Shown here: one piece after another, positions 20,130 through 30,100 of the stretch
Numbering within the stretch: the stretch's first letter is position 1
Layout: every line of letters starts with the position of its first letter
DNA from: Actinernus sp. WN-2022
Lineage: Eukaryota; Cnidaria; Anthozoa; Actiniaria; Actinernidae
Assembly: GCA_030867875.1 (NCBI GenBank)
Contig: JAOWCC010000936.1
Span: forward strand, 80,385,032 to 80,449,031
DNA: 64,000 bases
Direction: 5' to 3'
Program-made: the position numbers and the translations under genes
Notes under the pieces: generated by a model
The model's input: the letters and a program-made list of their open reading frames with translations, nothing else
What the model was told of the DNA's origin: nothing
The model's database searches: none

Positions 20130-20732
20130 ATAATGATAATATTAATTTTATAACAGATGATCCCTTCACTGTAGTGTTTTAATGGAGGCCCTGTAAATAA
20201 ATATAAAAATGTAAAAAATGTTGATGATGATGATGAAGGAAAACATTTCTAATAACTCATCAAGTATTTTCTCTTGTGTATGATTGGTAGAATACATCAC
20301 ATGACTCAATATTTTGTCTCTGCCAGATGACAAATAAAAATTATCAGCAAAATAATACAGTGTGAGTGAGTGTAGCACATGCAATTGGGCAGCTCCCATA
20401 AAAAAAAATAGTTGAAGAATTATTAAGACAATAACCTAGCATTGAACACATCTTATATTTCTGCCACATATTTGTTAACTTTTTCTCTCAATAAAAATGG
20501 CAAGCTTTCTATAGTACAAATAAGTACTGTACAATATTGTGGGATTTTTGTACTTGTTCCAGGCTCTTCCAGGTGTTATTTGGACTATATTAATTGCAGT
20601 TGGATAGTAAACAAACAATAACCTACTTGTGACATGTATCTGTTCTGAGAAGCATTGAAACAGTTTTTGAGAGTGAAGCTCGAGGAAAACTGAGTTTTGA
20701 GGAATACAATGTAGATAATGTCCATGGACAAT
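20130..20732. other. EGF-gene intron without recognised features
   Basis: AT-rich, with a GATGATGATGAT microsatellite near 20222. The block 20627-20720 resembles 5461-5570. Confidence 0.35.
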
Positions 20733-20873
20733 TGAAGGGATGTGTGTAACAAGGGCATACGTGTCTCCTGATCACATTCTAAATTCTCCTTCAAATTCTT
20801 TGTTTTCTAAGGGAGAATTTAGAACCTGATCAGGAGTTACTTGCACCCTTGTTACACACAGCCCTTCAAATGT
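20733..20873. repeat. Foldback hairpin, arms about 55 bp
   Basis: AAGGGATGTGTGTAACAAGG ... ATTCTAAATTCTCC pairs with GGGAGAATTTAGAACCTGATCAGG ... CCTTGTTACACACAGCCCTT. Likely a small MITE inside the EGF-gene intron. Confidence 0.6.
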
Positions 20874-21031
20874 CAGTTCATATTTCAATGCTGCAAAGTA
20901 CCTATAGCTAGGGTTCATTTACAAAAAAATATATTTGGGATTAGCTGGTCTGGATAAGAAAAATGGGAACAGCCACAAGCCAATCAAGGAACATATGATT
21001 TCAATGAATTTCAGAATGGGAATTTTTTTAC

Positions 21032-21340
21032 CTCCATTTCTGCATGGATTTGAGTTGCATTCATTAATATCCTCTTCACAATTATTATTGCTCCCTCCAT
21101 AGCCATCTTTACATTTGCATGTATATGTTCCAATATAATTACTGCATGTCGCTCCATTCAAACATGGCCCAGCTGTCCCATTACACTCGTCAATATCATC
21201 AGTACAGGTTAACCCATCATAACCAGAGCCAGTACAATTACAGGTAAAGTTATTAATGCTATCAGCACACACTCCTCCATGAAGACAAGGCCCCCTAGCA
21301 CAATCATCAATGTTATTTTCACAACGCAAGCCATTGAAAC
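21032..21340 (-). CDS. Exon with EGF-like repeats (host gene)
   Basis: A 309-bp exon, phase 1-1: acceptor TTTTCCAG ending at 21341, donor GGAG followed by GTAAAA at 21031. It encodes an EGF C-half (GFNGLRC), two full calcium-binding type EGF modules ([16 protein letters not shown] and [18 protein letters not shown]) and the start of another ([14 protein letters not shown]) split by the donor. All expected cysteines are present. It lies 391 bp downstream in transcription of the exon 21732-22109. Confidence 0.85.
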
Positions 21341-21731
21341 CTGGAAAAGAGCAATCAACAGTAAATACATTTTTGTAACATGTACACAACAGCTACTGCT
21401 GCCTGGTAAAAAGTATTGAATGACTTGGCTAGTTAAAGCATTTCCGTTTTCACCTTTTGTGTGTAAATAATGTGGCCTCTGTGGATTAATTACTATGGGG
21501 GGATAGGGGAAGATGAGAGCACTGAAATAGACAATATTCCAATTCAAGGTTGCAGGAATGTACAAACTGACTCAAAGTATGCATTCAAATGAGAATCTTC
21601 ACTGCAAACTAAGGTCCTTACAAAAATAGGATATATAGCAGGTGAAAAACATGTTACACTGCCCTTGTCCATAATTCACTTGTCCATGCACATAGTGCTT
21701 TTATCTTATAACCATTCAGTAATGCACTCAC

Positions 21732-22109
21732 CAGTTTGACAAACACATGTAGCAACAGTTCCATTATTTGTCCTCTGACATGTTCCCCCATTACGACAGT
21801 TTAAACTGTCACATGGATCCAACCTGCTGTTACAGTTCCTTCCTGTCCAGCCCCTTTGGCAAATACATGTGTAGTTATTTTGGCTAGCTGAAGTATCCTG
21901 ACATACTCCACTATTATTACATGGCCCAGGGGTCTCATCACAAAAAGATCCAAGGAATTTTTCACAGTTCCTTCCTGTCCATCTTGGTCCACAGATGCAG
22001 GTGTAATTATTGATACCATCAACACATTTACTGTATATATTGCACAGTCCTGGACAGTCGTTAATGTTGATTTCACAGTAGTAGCCAGTAAATCCAGGTG
22101 TTGAGCATG
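21732..22109 (-). CDS. Exon with three EGF-like repeats (host gene)
   Basis: A 378-bp exon, phase 1-1: acceptor ATTTAG ending at 22110, donor ACTG followed by GTGAGT at 21731. Three EGF modules are visible: DCPGLCNIYSKC ... WTGRNC, CDETPGPCNNSGVC ... WTGRNC and CDSLNCRNGGTC ... CVCQTG. The WTGRNC ends are the standard EGF closing turn. Of the EGF exons seen it is the most upstream (minus strand); the next candidate upstream exon is the laminin-G one at 58.3-58.9 kb. The protein could belong to the Crumbs, Notch-like, fibropellin or eyes-shut type architectures; the sequence here cannot decide. Confidence 0.85.
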
Positions 22110-22639
22110 CTAAATCAGAATACAAAAAAGTGTTTTTACTGGGTAACAGTAGTCTATGTAAGCAACTCAAAATATCTATAAATAAAATTAATGACCAAAA
22201 TAATGTGTTCTGAGAGAAATAAGCTCTACTAAATAAATGTGCTTGTTAGAAGAGAAAATTAGTTTGTTCAAACTTACATCATACTGACAGTATATATCCA
22301 ATTTAATTAGATTGGCTATATCCAACCCAATTCAGTATCAATTTACTCATATCCCGTGTCACACATGCCATTAAGTGTATTATTAAATAATATTAAACAA
22401 TTACACTGCAACGGAAAGAAAGAAAAATGGTCTGCAATTATCAGCCTTTAAAGACCTGATCTATTAAATGCTACATATGGACACCTAGCAAAATATAATT
22501 ATTTATTCTTCATATCTGATATAATATATCACAAATTTAGGGATCACAGAATAATAGGTTTAAGTCATGTGACACTTTATTTGACACTTTATTTGCCTCT
22601 GCTGCACAAATAATTGTGATTTTTCCTGTTAATTATAAT

Positions 22640-22975
22640 AAGTTACTTGATTATTCTTATTCGAGACTAGCATCAATTTTTCATACTCGCCTCAGGCTTG
22701 GTTTTTGTGCCCTGAATAGTTATCTTTTCAAAATCAATTGCTGTGACTCTCCCAGATGTGAATGTGGACTAGCTAAAGAAACACCTACATTGTAAGCATT
22801 ATTTTATATTTTGTCCCCGTTACGCTGCCCAACGAACTTCCTTTTTTGCCTCTGCTGCACAGTTACTGGGTGAGAAATGGTCACAGAGCAGCGACAAGGA
22901 AAAAATGGAGTTCATTCTGAACGGCGTTAAAGATTTTGATTTTGATATAAATTGTCGTTTTTTTTTGCAAAGTTC
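22640..22975 (+). pseudogene. LINE reverse-transcriptase C-terminal fragment with CCHC-type knuckle
   Basis: Reads TRLRLGFCALNSYLF ... CCDSPRCECGLAKETPT, then after a frameshift near 22790 FCPRYAAQRTSFFASAAQLL. The C-x-C ... H ... C-P-x-Y pattern followed by QR is the zinc-knuckle end of several animal non-LTR retrotransposon RT proteins. It is frameshifted and truncated, and ends right before the TIR block at 22992. Confidence 0.6.
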
Positions 22976-22991
22976 AAAGCTTTATTTTATC

Positions 22992-23215
22992 TACAGTACC
23001 GCCAAGAAACATATGTACACTTATCGCGATTTGCTCGCGAGCAGATCGCGATAACTAAGTGCGATCTGCTCGCGATCACTAAGTGCGATCTGCTCGCGAT
23101 CTGCTCGCACCCTGCTCGCGACCTGCTCGCATCGTGCTCGCAATATGCTCGCGATCACATCGCAAAATGATCGCGATCAACTGGTGATCGCGGTCACAGA
23201 ATCGATTCTCAACAG
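22992..23215. repeat. TIR plus GCGATCTGCTC satellite, left copy
   Basis: It starts TACAGTACCGCCAAGAAACA, then GTACACTTATCGCGATTTGC, followed by iterated GATCTGCTCGC-type units that are partly palindromic (GCGAGCAGATCGCGAT). The same TIR with the same kind of array is inverted at 53010-53248. Confidence 0.8.
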
Positions 23216-23249
23216 AAAAAACTTAATGTATCTGACTGCAATTTCTGAC

Positions 23250-23725
23250 CGATTAGCAAAATGTTTACTTCGAAGCAGTTGGATTCGTTTGTTGACGGCG
23301 GTGTTGAGTAAGATAGACAACGCATCGAGTGTGAACGAGAATAAAATATTTTGGTCAAAGATTGTTCTTAAAGAATGTTTACTTCGAATCAGTTGGCTTT
23401 GTTTGTTAATAAGAACGCGAACGGCAGTATTGAGTAAGAAAGACAACTCATCTAGTGTGAACAAGAATAAATGTTTAGTCGAAGATTGTTAGCGGGCCGC
23501 CGCCTGTCTTAAAGAATGTTTACTTCGAAGCAGTTGGTAAGAACGCGAACGCGGCGGTGTTGAGTATTAAAATAAGACGACTCATCGAGTGTGAACGAGA
23601 ATAAAAGTTTATTCGAAGATTGTTAGCGGGCCGCCTGTCTTAAAGAATGTTTACTTCGAAGCAGTTTGCTTCGTTTGTTAATAAGAACGCGAACGGCGGT
23701 GTTGAGCAAGAAAGACATCACTCAT
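23250..23725. repeat. Tandem units of about 110-145 bp (TTTACTTCGAAGCAGTTGG ... GTGAACGAGAATAAA)
   Basis: Four units start with AAAGAATGTTTACTTCGAAG or a variant (about 23256, 23370, 23514, 23644). They share GAACGCGAACGGCGGTGTTG, GACAACTCATCGAGTGTGAA and AGATTGTTAGCGGGCCGCC. Related units occur at 55010-55215 and, more diverged, at 56530-56610 and 57655-57880, so this is an internal repeat shared by two TIR families. A short GAAACCTGGCTTTA array follows at 23830-23875. Confidence 0.75.
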
Positions 23726-24156
23726 GTTGAACGAAATATGCTAATTTCGCACCAGTTGTTGTCAATGTAGTAACGGAAGCTAAAATAATTCAAGTATAGA
23801 TGTTTTTGCGCGTCTTTCATTGGAAACGTGGCTTTAGAAACCTGGCTTTAGAAACCTGGCTTTAGAAACCTGGCTTCAAAACTCACTTCAAATCTCACTT
23901 CAAAACTTCACGTTCCCATTTTGACAGGCCTGTCAAAAATCGAGACTAACACGCCTGACTGATTGCACATGGGAATTCAGACTCCGAGAAGTTGAGATTT
24001 TAATTTCGAAAACATGCCTTAGCACTGCAAACATTTGCAATGATTTTAACCGAAACCTCTAACAACACAAAGATTGAAATTACAGAAGCAAAAGTTTATT
24101 TGGTGTTTTGCTTTGCGCTTTAAGTGGGCCCCGCACCGCTGTTCGGGGAACTAATT

Positions 24157-24311
24157 ACTCGGGCCAGGCCTTTGGCCGGCTCGAGTCAGAAATCGCAAGT
24201 GTTTATTACTCGGGCCAGCGTAGGCTGGGCTCGAGTCAAGTTTCGCAAGTGTTTATTATTACTCGGGCCAGCGTAGGTTGGGCCCTAGTCAAGTTTCGCA
24301 AGTGTTTATTA
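24157..24311 (+). repeat. Three tandem Helentron-type 5' hairpin modules
   Basis: Three units begin ACTCGGGCCAG at 24157, 24208 and 24261, each a hairpin (ACTCGGGCCAGCGTAGGCTG, then GGCTCGAGT) followed by CAAGTTTCGCAAGTGTTTATT. The reverse complement GCCCGAGT occurs at the 3' ends of the Helentron-like units (39958, 41676, 46451, 50038, 52288), which matches subterminal inverted repeats of Helitron2/Helentron elements. Downstream (24330) follows the 5' body motif CGTCAACCAATCACATTGCA, shared with 46520. Confidence 0.6.
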
Positions 24312-25210
24312 TTATATTTTTTTTTATTATTTTCTGTGTCGACCTTTCGCGCCGTCAACCAATCACATTGCACACTGTTCACGTGTACAAAGCGCATTGC
24401 ATGCTGTTCACGTGTTCACAGCGGATTGTAATTGTACTTGGCATGCGGGTTTCTATTTCGTCGGCTTTCTTTGCTAAATACTAGGAATAATCGAGGGAAA
24501 CTTTACACAAAGGTTTGTATTTGCTGCATCAGGTAAGTTTCTATCGGACTGCAGCATTTCTTTATTGAATTTGTTGAAAACGCTCCACATACCAGCGCAC
24601 ACGCCGACAGAGGATAAACTCACGTTTGACTTTGAGCGATTTGTGATTGCCGAGTTGTTTCCTCTGTCTGCTAAATATACTCAAAGGAACTTAAAGGAAC
24701 TTAAAGGAACTCAAAGTACACTCAATATACTCAAATCAGTACTCAAATATACTGCATAATATTGTACGATCGAGAAGCATTGACAAGGTTCATTGACGAG
24801 AATCCATTGGGCAGAGACGAACGAAGCCAGTCAAACTAAAGGCAAAGCCGAACTGAGATCAACAATCACAAGCTGAAAGAGATATTAAACTGTGAAGAAA
24901 TTTGCCATGAAGGTATCTTTGAAATTATTTTGTGTTTATATCTGCATGAAACCATCTGCATTTGTCTGCGTCTTTGTTGTGATAAGCAAGCGAACTTCGA
25001 TTGACAGACGACAGATTGTACTGTTTTATTAAGTCTAAACCTAATATTGAAAGTAATAATGCTCAGTATTATCTTACTCTTAGTTGTGATAATTATGTTT
25101 TTATTCGTGAATCTCTGGAAGAAGCCTGCAGACATAAGCTTACTAGTAGAAGATAATGCATGAGTCAATTCAATTTTTTTTCAATTTTATTTACAAATAC
25201 TATACTATAA
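24312..25210 (+). other. Leader region of the Helentron
   Basis: Between the 5' hairpins and the OTU region. It holds a short array of AAAGGAACTT/ACTCAAATATAC units (24680-24755) and no convincing gene. The catalytic-cysteine half of the OTU domain should lie just before 25211 but is degenerate, with an in-frame TAA at 25208-25210. Confidence 0.4.
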
Positions 25211-25442
25211 GATGCTACTTATCATTCTCGAGTGCGTTCTGCAGGTGTTCAGTACATCATAACTCATCCAGAACAATTTATTGAAAGTAATACTGATCAG
25301 TCCTGGTTACAATATATTAATAACATGTCAAGACAAGGTACATGGTGTGATGGTATTATTGTCCAGGCTGTAGCCAGTGCTCTAAACTGTACAATTCATA
25401 TAACAGAATCTGCTGAACATTTTACAGAGACAACTATCATAC

Positions 25443-25823
25443 TAGAGTTCCTAAGGAGAGGAATCGCTCACTTACAATGTAATTAATTCATGAAATACCA
25501 TATAAACTAACATAAATTAGCAGTGGTTTTAAAATGTACAAATTTGACAGCAATTGAGCGACGATGGTTGTTTACTGTAGTGGTTGCGACGTTTGCCTTA
25601 CGAGTAGGCGGCAGCGGGGTTCGAGTTCCAGAAAATTTCTCAATTTTTTTTTACCTCATCATTTTCTTGAGAAGTTTTTCTTGAGAACCCTAGCTCTAGG
25701 TGGATAAGATCTTGTTCACTGACCGGTTAGGTTTTTTTTATTTTTCAGGGTAGGATTTTAGTTAGTTTATATTGTCATTTCATGAATAAATTAAGTGAGC
25801 GATTCCTCTCCTTAGGAGCTCGT
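25443..25823. mobile_element. 381-bp MITE inside the OTU region, 9-bp target duplication
   Basis: The 9-bp CTATCATAC flanks it (25434-25442 and 25824-25832). TIRs: GAGTTCCTAAGGAGAGGAAT at the left and ATTCCTCTCCTTAGGAGCTC at the right, about 32 bp with few mismatches. Removing the insert and one duplication rejoins the open OTU frame (TII then HPVIPLEIA). A 9-bp duplication points to the Mutator-like group. Confidence 0.9.
25567..25633 (+). other. tRNA-like / SINE-like module inside the MITE
   Basis: TAGTGGTTGCGACGTTTGCC resembles a degraded box A region, and GGGTTCGAGTTCCAG 40 bp later resembles a box B (GGTTCGANTCC) with one extra base. Spacing fits a tRNA-derived RNA polymerase III promoter. 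No full cloverleaf is evident, so I call it a tRNA-like remnant, not a tRNA gene. Confidence 0.45.
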
Positions 25824-26689
25824 CTATCATACATCCAGTTATTCCACTAGAAATAGCTAGAACAATATACTTAGGTCATGTAGATGAAGTTCATTATGTA
25901 TCTACGATGCACAGTATTCCAGATCAGTGCATATCTAGAATAATAGGTGAAAGCAGGGGTGAATTCCAATACAATAATGGATATAACCAGATAACTGGAC
26001 AATCTGACACTGCACATGTCAATGAAAGTCTTTGCTCTTGCAAACAGTGTTGTGCAATATCTTTTTATGCTATTTGCTTCTCTGCCATAAAGGCTATTAG
26101 TTACTGGAATTCTGATACCCTAGTTGCAATTGTTGATAGGCATTGCAGTATTACCGATTTGCCAAGTAGCCTTCCAATATATAATGGTAATGTCGAAATT
26201 CTATTTAATTCCAAAAGTCATGGAATAATTACAGGTACCTCAACTTCATTTTCCATTAAGCCAATACTGCAGAAGTTAATTTCTGATAACCAGAACCAAA
26301 ATACAGGTTTCTTACTGTGCATTTCCAGTTACTGTATCAGTTGTATTTTTCAACAGCAATTAAAAAGTAAATGTAAGTATGCTGTGTTTACATTTAACAG
26401 TAGTGAACAGAAAGCATGTACTTTTAATGTTGTTGGGGATATTAACAACCTAATTGATGTCCTTTATGAAATTCTTTTAAAAAATGCTCATTTTGAACAA
26501 ACTTTATTTGAAATACAGTTTATCAAGTGCACATGCAAACTGACAAACACAGAAAGGCAAGCAATAGTGAGGAAACATAAATCTGTATCACATAAGGAAT
26601 TAATTGCTAAACGTCGGAAGGAAAGTTCTGCTGCAATGGACCCACCCAAGAAAAAATTGCACTTGGATAACAAAGCTAAAAAGTATCCG

Positions 26690-27170
26690 TTCATGAACCC
26701 TGAGAAAAAGAAAGAATTGCTTTCTAAAAACACTGAAAAATACTGGTCAATGGATGTTGAAAAAAAAGAAAGAACTGCTTTCTAAAAACACTGAAAATTA
26801 CCAGTCAATGGATCTTGAGAAAAAGATAGAATTAATTTCTAAAAACACTGAAAAGTACCAGTCAATGGATCTTGAGAAAAAGAAAGAACTGCTTTCTAAA
26901 AACACTGAAAAATACAGATCGATGGATCTTGAGAAAAAGAAAGAATTGATTTCTAAAAACACTAAAAAATACAGATCAATGGATCTTGAGAAAAAGAAAG
27001 AATTGATTTCTAAAAACACTGAAAAGTACCAGTCAATGGATCTTGACAAAAAGAAAGAATTGCTTTCTAAAAACACTGAAAAATACATGTCAATGGATCT
27101 TGAGAAAAAGAAAGAACTGCTTTCTAAAAACACTGAACAATACAGATCAATGGATCTAGAGAAAAAACAG
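26690..27170 (+). repeat. 57-bp coding tandem repeat (about 9 units) in the Helentron protein
   Basis: Each unit encodes 19 residues of the type YRSMDLEKKKELLSKNTEK, likely helical and very basic. Units differ at few sites (YPFM, YWSM, YQSM, YRSM, YMSM; ELI/ELL). The second unit has a run of eight A where the others read AGAAAAA; the extra base shifts the frame at about 26761. Confidence 0.9.
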
Positions 27171-30100
27171 GTATTGTTTGCAAAACGAGGAGCGGCAACT
27201 GATAATAGAAGGAAGTCTGCTAAATCATCACAGGATTTAGAATATTACATTACATTGTTCAATAAATCTATAAGGGAAGGCCCATACTACATTTGCTCAG
27301 TGTGTAACAGAATACTCTACAGAAAATCTGTAGTAGAGTTAAAAAGAAACAAATATGGCACAAAACACCTTTTTACTAATACTAAATCATTTGATAATAA
27401 AGAGTACATTTGTCAAACCTGTCATTTGAAGATAAAAAAAAGTGTGGTTCCTTGCCAGGCTGTGTACAATAATCTTGGTGTTGATGAGGTTCCTTCTGAA
27501 CTAGCCTTATTAGAAAAACTGGAGCAGATATTGATAGCTCAAAGGATAGTTTTTGAGAAAATAGTAGTAATGCCCAAAGGCCAACAAAGGAAGATCAAGG
27601 GTGCAATTTGTAATGTACCAGTTAGCTGTGAAGAAGTATGTCATATTTTGCCACGTCCTGCTGAAAGTTCTGGAATCATAATGCTGAAGCTAAAACGAAA
27701 ACTGGAGTTTAGGGGACATGTGTATTTTCAAGCAGTTCGCCCACAACTAATACTTAATGCTCTGAATTGGCTGAAATTAAATAATTCATTGTATAATAAC
27801 ATAACTGTTGATATGCAAAACATTGATAAACAACTTGAAACTCTTGATCCATATCAAGAACACCCAGTTTTAGACTCTTCTAGTGCTTGTGAAGATGACA
27901 CAGCTGTTGATAAAAACTGTGAGCAAGAAAATATTCCTGAAAGAGATGATCCACTTGATGAACACAGAGCAGCAACTAGTGAAACCTGTTTACAGTCTGT
28001 AATTCCAGATTATCCTATACTTGTTGAGCAAGAAAATAACAACTCGTCATCAGCTGGAAATGAAATATATAATATTGCCCCAGGGGAAAACAAACATCCT
28101 GTCTCATTAATGACTGACAAACACTGAAGAATTAGCATTTCCAACCCTATTTCCAAAGGGCAGATTTGGATATAAAGCAGAGAGAGAGATAAAACTAACA
28201 CCAGTTAAATATTTCAATGCCCGGTTATTGCATTACAGTGGTAGATTTGCTACAAATCCAGAGTACCTCTTTTTTGCACAGTTTATTATTGAACAAAAAA
28301 AAGTGTCGGACAGTATTAATATTGCTTTGAAAAAAGTTCATGGACAGTCATTTACAGCATCTCAGGTTAGATCAAATGAAAACTGCGTTCAGAATCTTAT
28401 TTCTAAGGACCAGGCATATTTGTTCTTGAGGCAAATTCCAGGCTCTCCACCTTACTGGCAGAAATTTATGTACGAAGTAGTTGCCATGGTACAGCAGCTT
28501 GGTATTCCTACATGGTTTATGACGTTATCATGTGCTGATCTTAGGTGGCCTGAACTTTTTCATATTATTGCTCGTACAAAGGGAATAAATATGACAGATG
28601 ATGAAGTTGAAGCTCTCTCTTACAATGAGTGTTCTTTGCTTAATCTTAATCCTGTTATTGTTGCTAAGCACTTCCAATATAGAGTTGAAACATTCTTCAA
28701 AGATGTTTTACTGAGCAATGCTAACCCCATTGGCAAGATAATCTATTATGCTTTTCGAATTGAGTTTCAAATGAGAGGGTCACCACATCTGCATTCATTA
28801 ATTTGGACTTCTGACTGTCCAGCACTAACAGATAATAATGAGGTCAGGCCTACATAAAGTTCATAGATCAGCATTTACAAGCAAACCTACCAAATGAAGA
28901 AACTGAACCAGAATTGCATCATCTAGTGAAAACCTATCAAAAACACAACCATTCTAAAACTTGTAGAAAGTATAAGAATATTCCATGCAGGTTTAACTTT
29001 GGTCAGTTCTTTACAGATCGAACAGTTGTTGCAAAACCAGTGTCAGATGATGTTGCTGATAATGAAAGAGTAGACATAATAAACAGAAGAAATGAAATTC
29101 TCACTTCTGTAAAAAAGAAAATAAATGATACTTTAAATCCAAGCACATCAGATTATGATCCAAAAAGGACTACTGCAGAAGTTCTAGCCTCTTCTGGTGT
29201 TTCTGAAGAACAATATTACTGGGCCTTGTCTATTTCTGCTGATTCTGATTCTGACTTGCATCTAAAGAGACCACTTGATAGTTGCTTTATAAATAACTAC
29301 TTTGTTGCTGGAATAAAAGGGTTTAGAGCAAATGTAGATTTGCAACCTGTTTACAATCATTACAAATGCATAACTTATGTTTGTTCCTACTTCTCCAAAG
29401 ATGAAACTGAGTGCTCGCAGGCCATTACAAATGCAGCAAAGGAAGCAAGGGACCTTAACTTGAATGTCAGAGAGAGCTTGAAAAAAGTTGGTGCCACTTT
29501 TCTCTCCTCTCGAGAAGTTAGCGCACAAGAGTGTGTTTATAGATGCATGCCTGAACTGTGGTTGAGAAAAACATTTCCAGGAACAATCTATGTGAGTACC
29601 GATTTACCAGAAAATAGATTACGCATGCGAAAAAGCCAAGAAGAGTTAGAAGCACTTGATAATGACAGCACTGATATTTATAAATCAAATATCATTGAAC
29701 GGTACTGTAACAGACCTAAGTTCAACTCCACTGTTGATCAATAATTATTATGTTTAGCTGAGTTTGCTGCCAACTACTACAAAGATTACAAAACTAATCC
29801 TGATGAAATCAATGATGATCAGCCAGAATATTGTGCTTTCTGATGATGTCATTGAATCACAGCATGCAAATAATAATGATGAATCACCACTTCCTCATAA
29901 GATTAAATTGCTAAATACCAATGAAATTATGAAGTGTAGAACAGTTAGGGCTGTAATACGATTCCACACACCAAGCAAAAATAAGCAGCCTGAGAGGTTT
30001 TTTCATCATTTACTCATGCTATATTTTCCATGGCGAGACGAGTCTACTAATCTCATTGGCTTAGATAAAACTTATTTAATGAAATTTCATGAACCTTCAG

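Noticed and set aside
25567..25633. Functional tRNA gene
   Set aside because: Box B-like motif is present, but no complete cloverleaf or acceptor stem could be drawn; lies inside a MITE.
26798..27133. Open minus-strand frame rich in FFFSRSID repeats
   Set aside because: Antisense of the 57-bp coding repeat of the Helentron; periodicity keeps it open.
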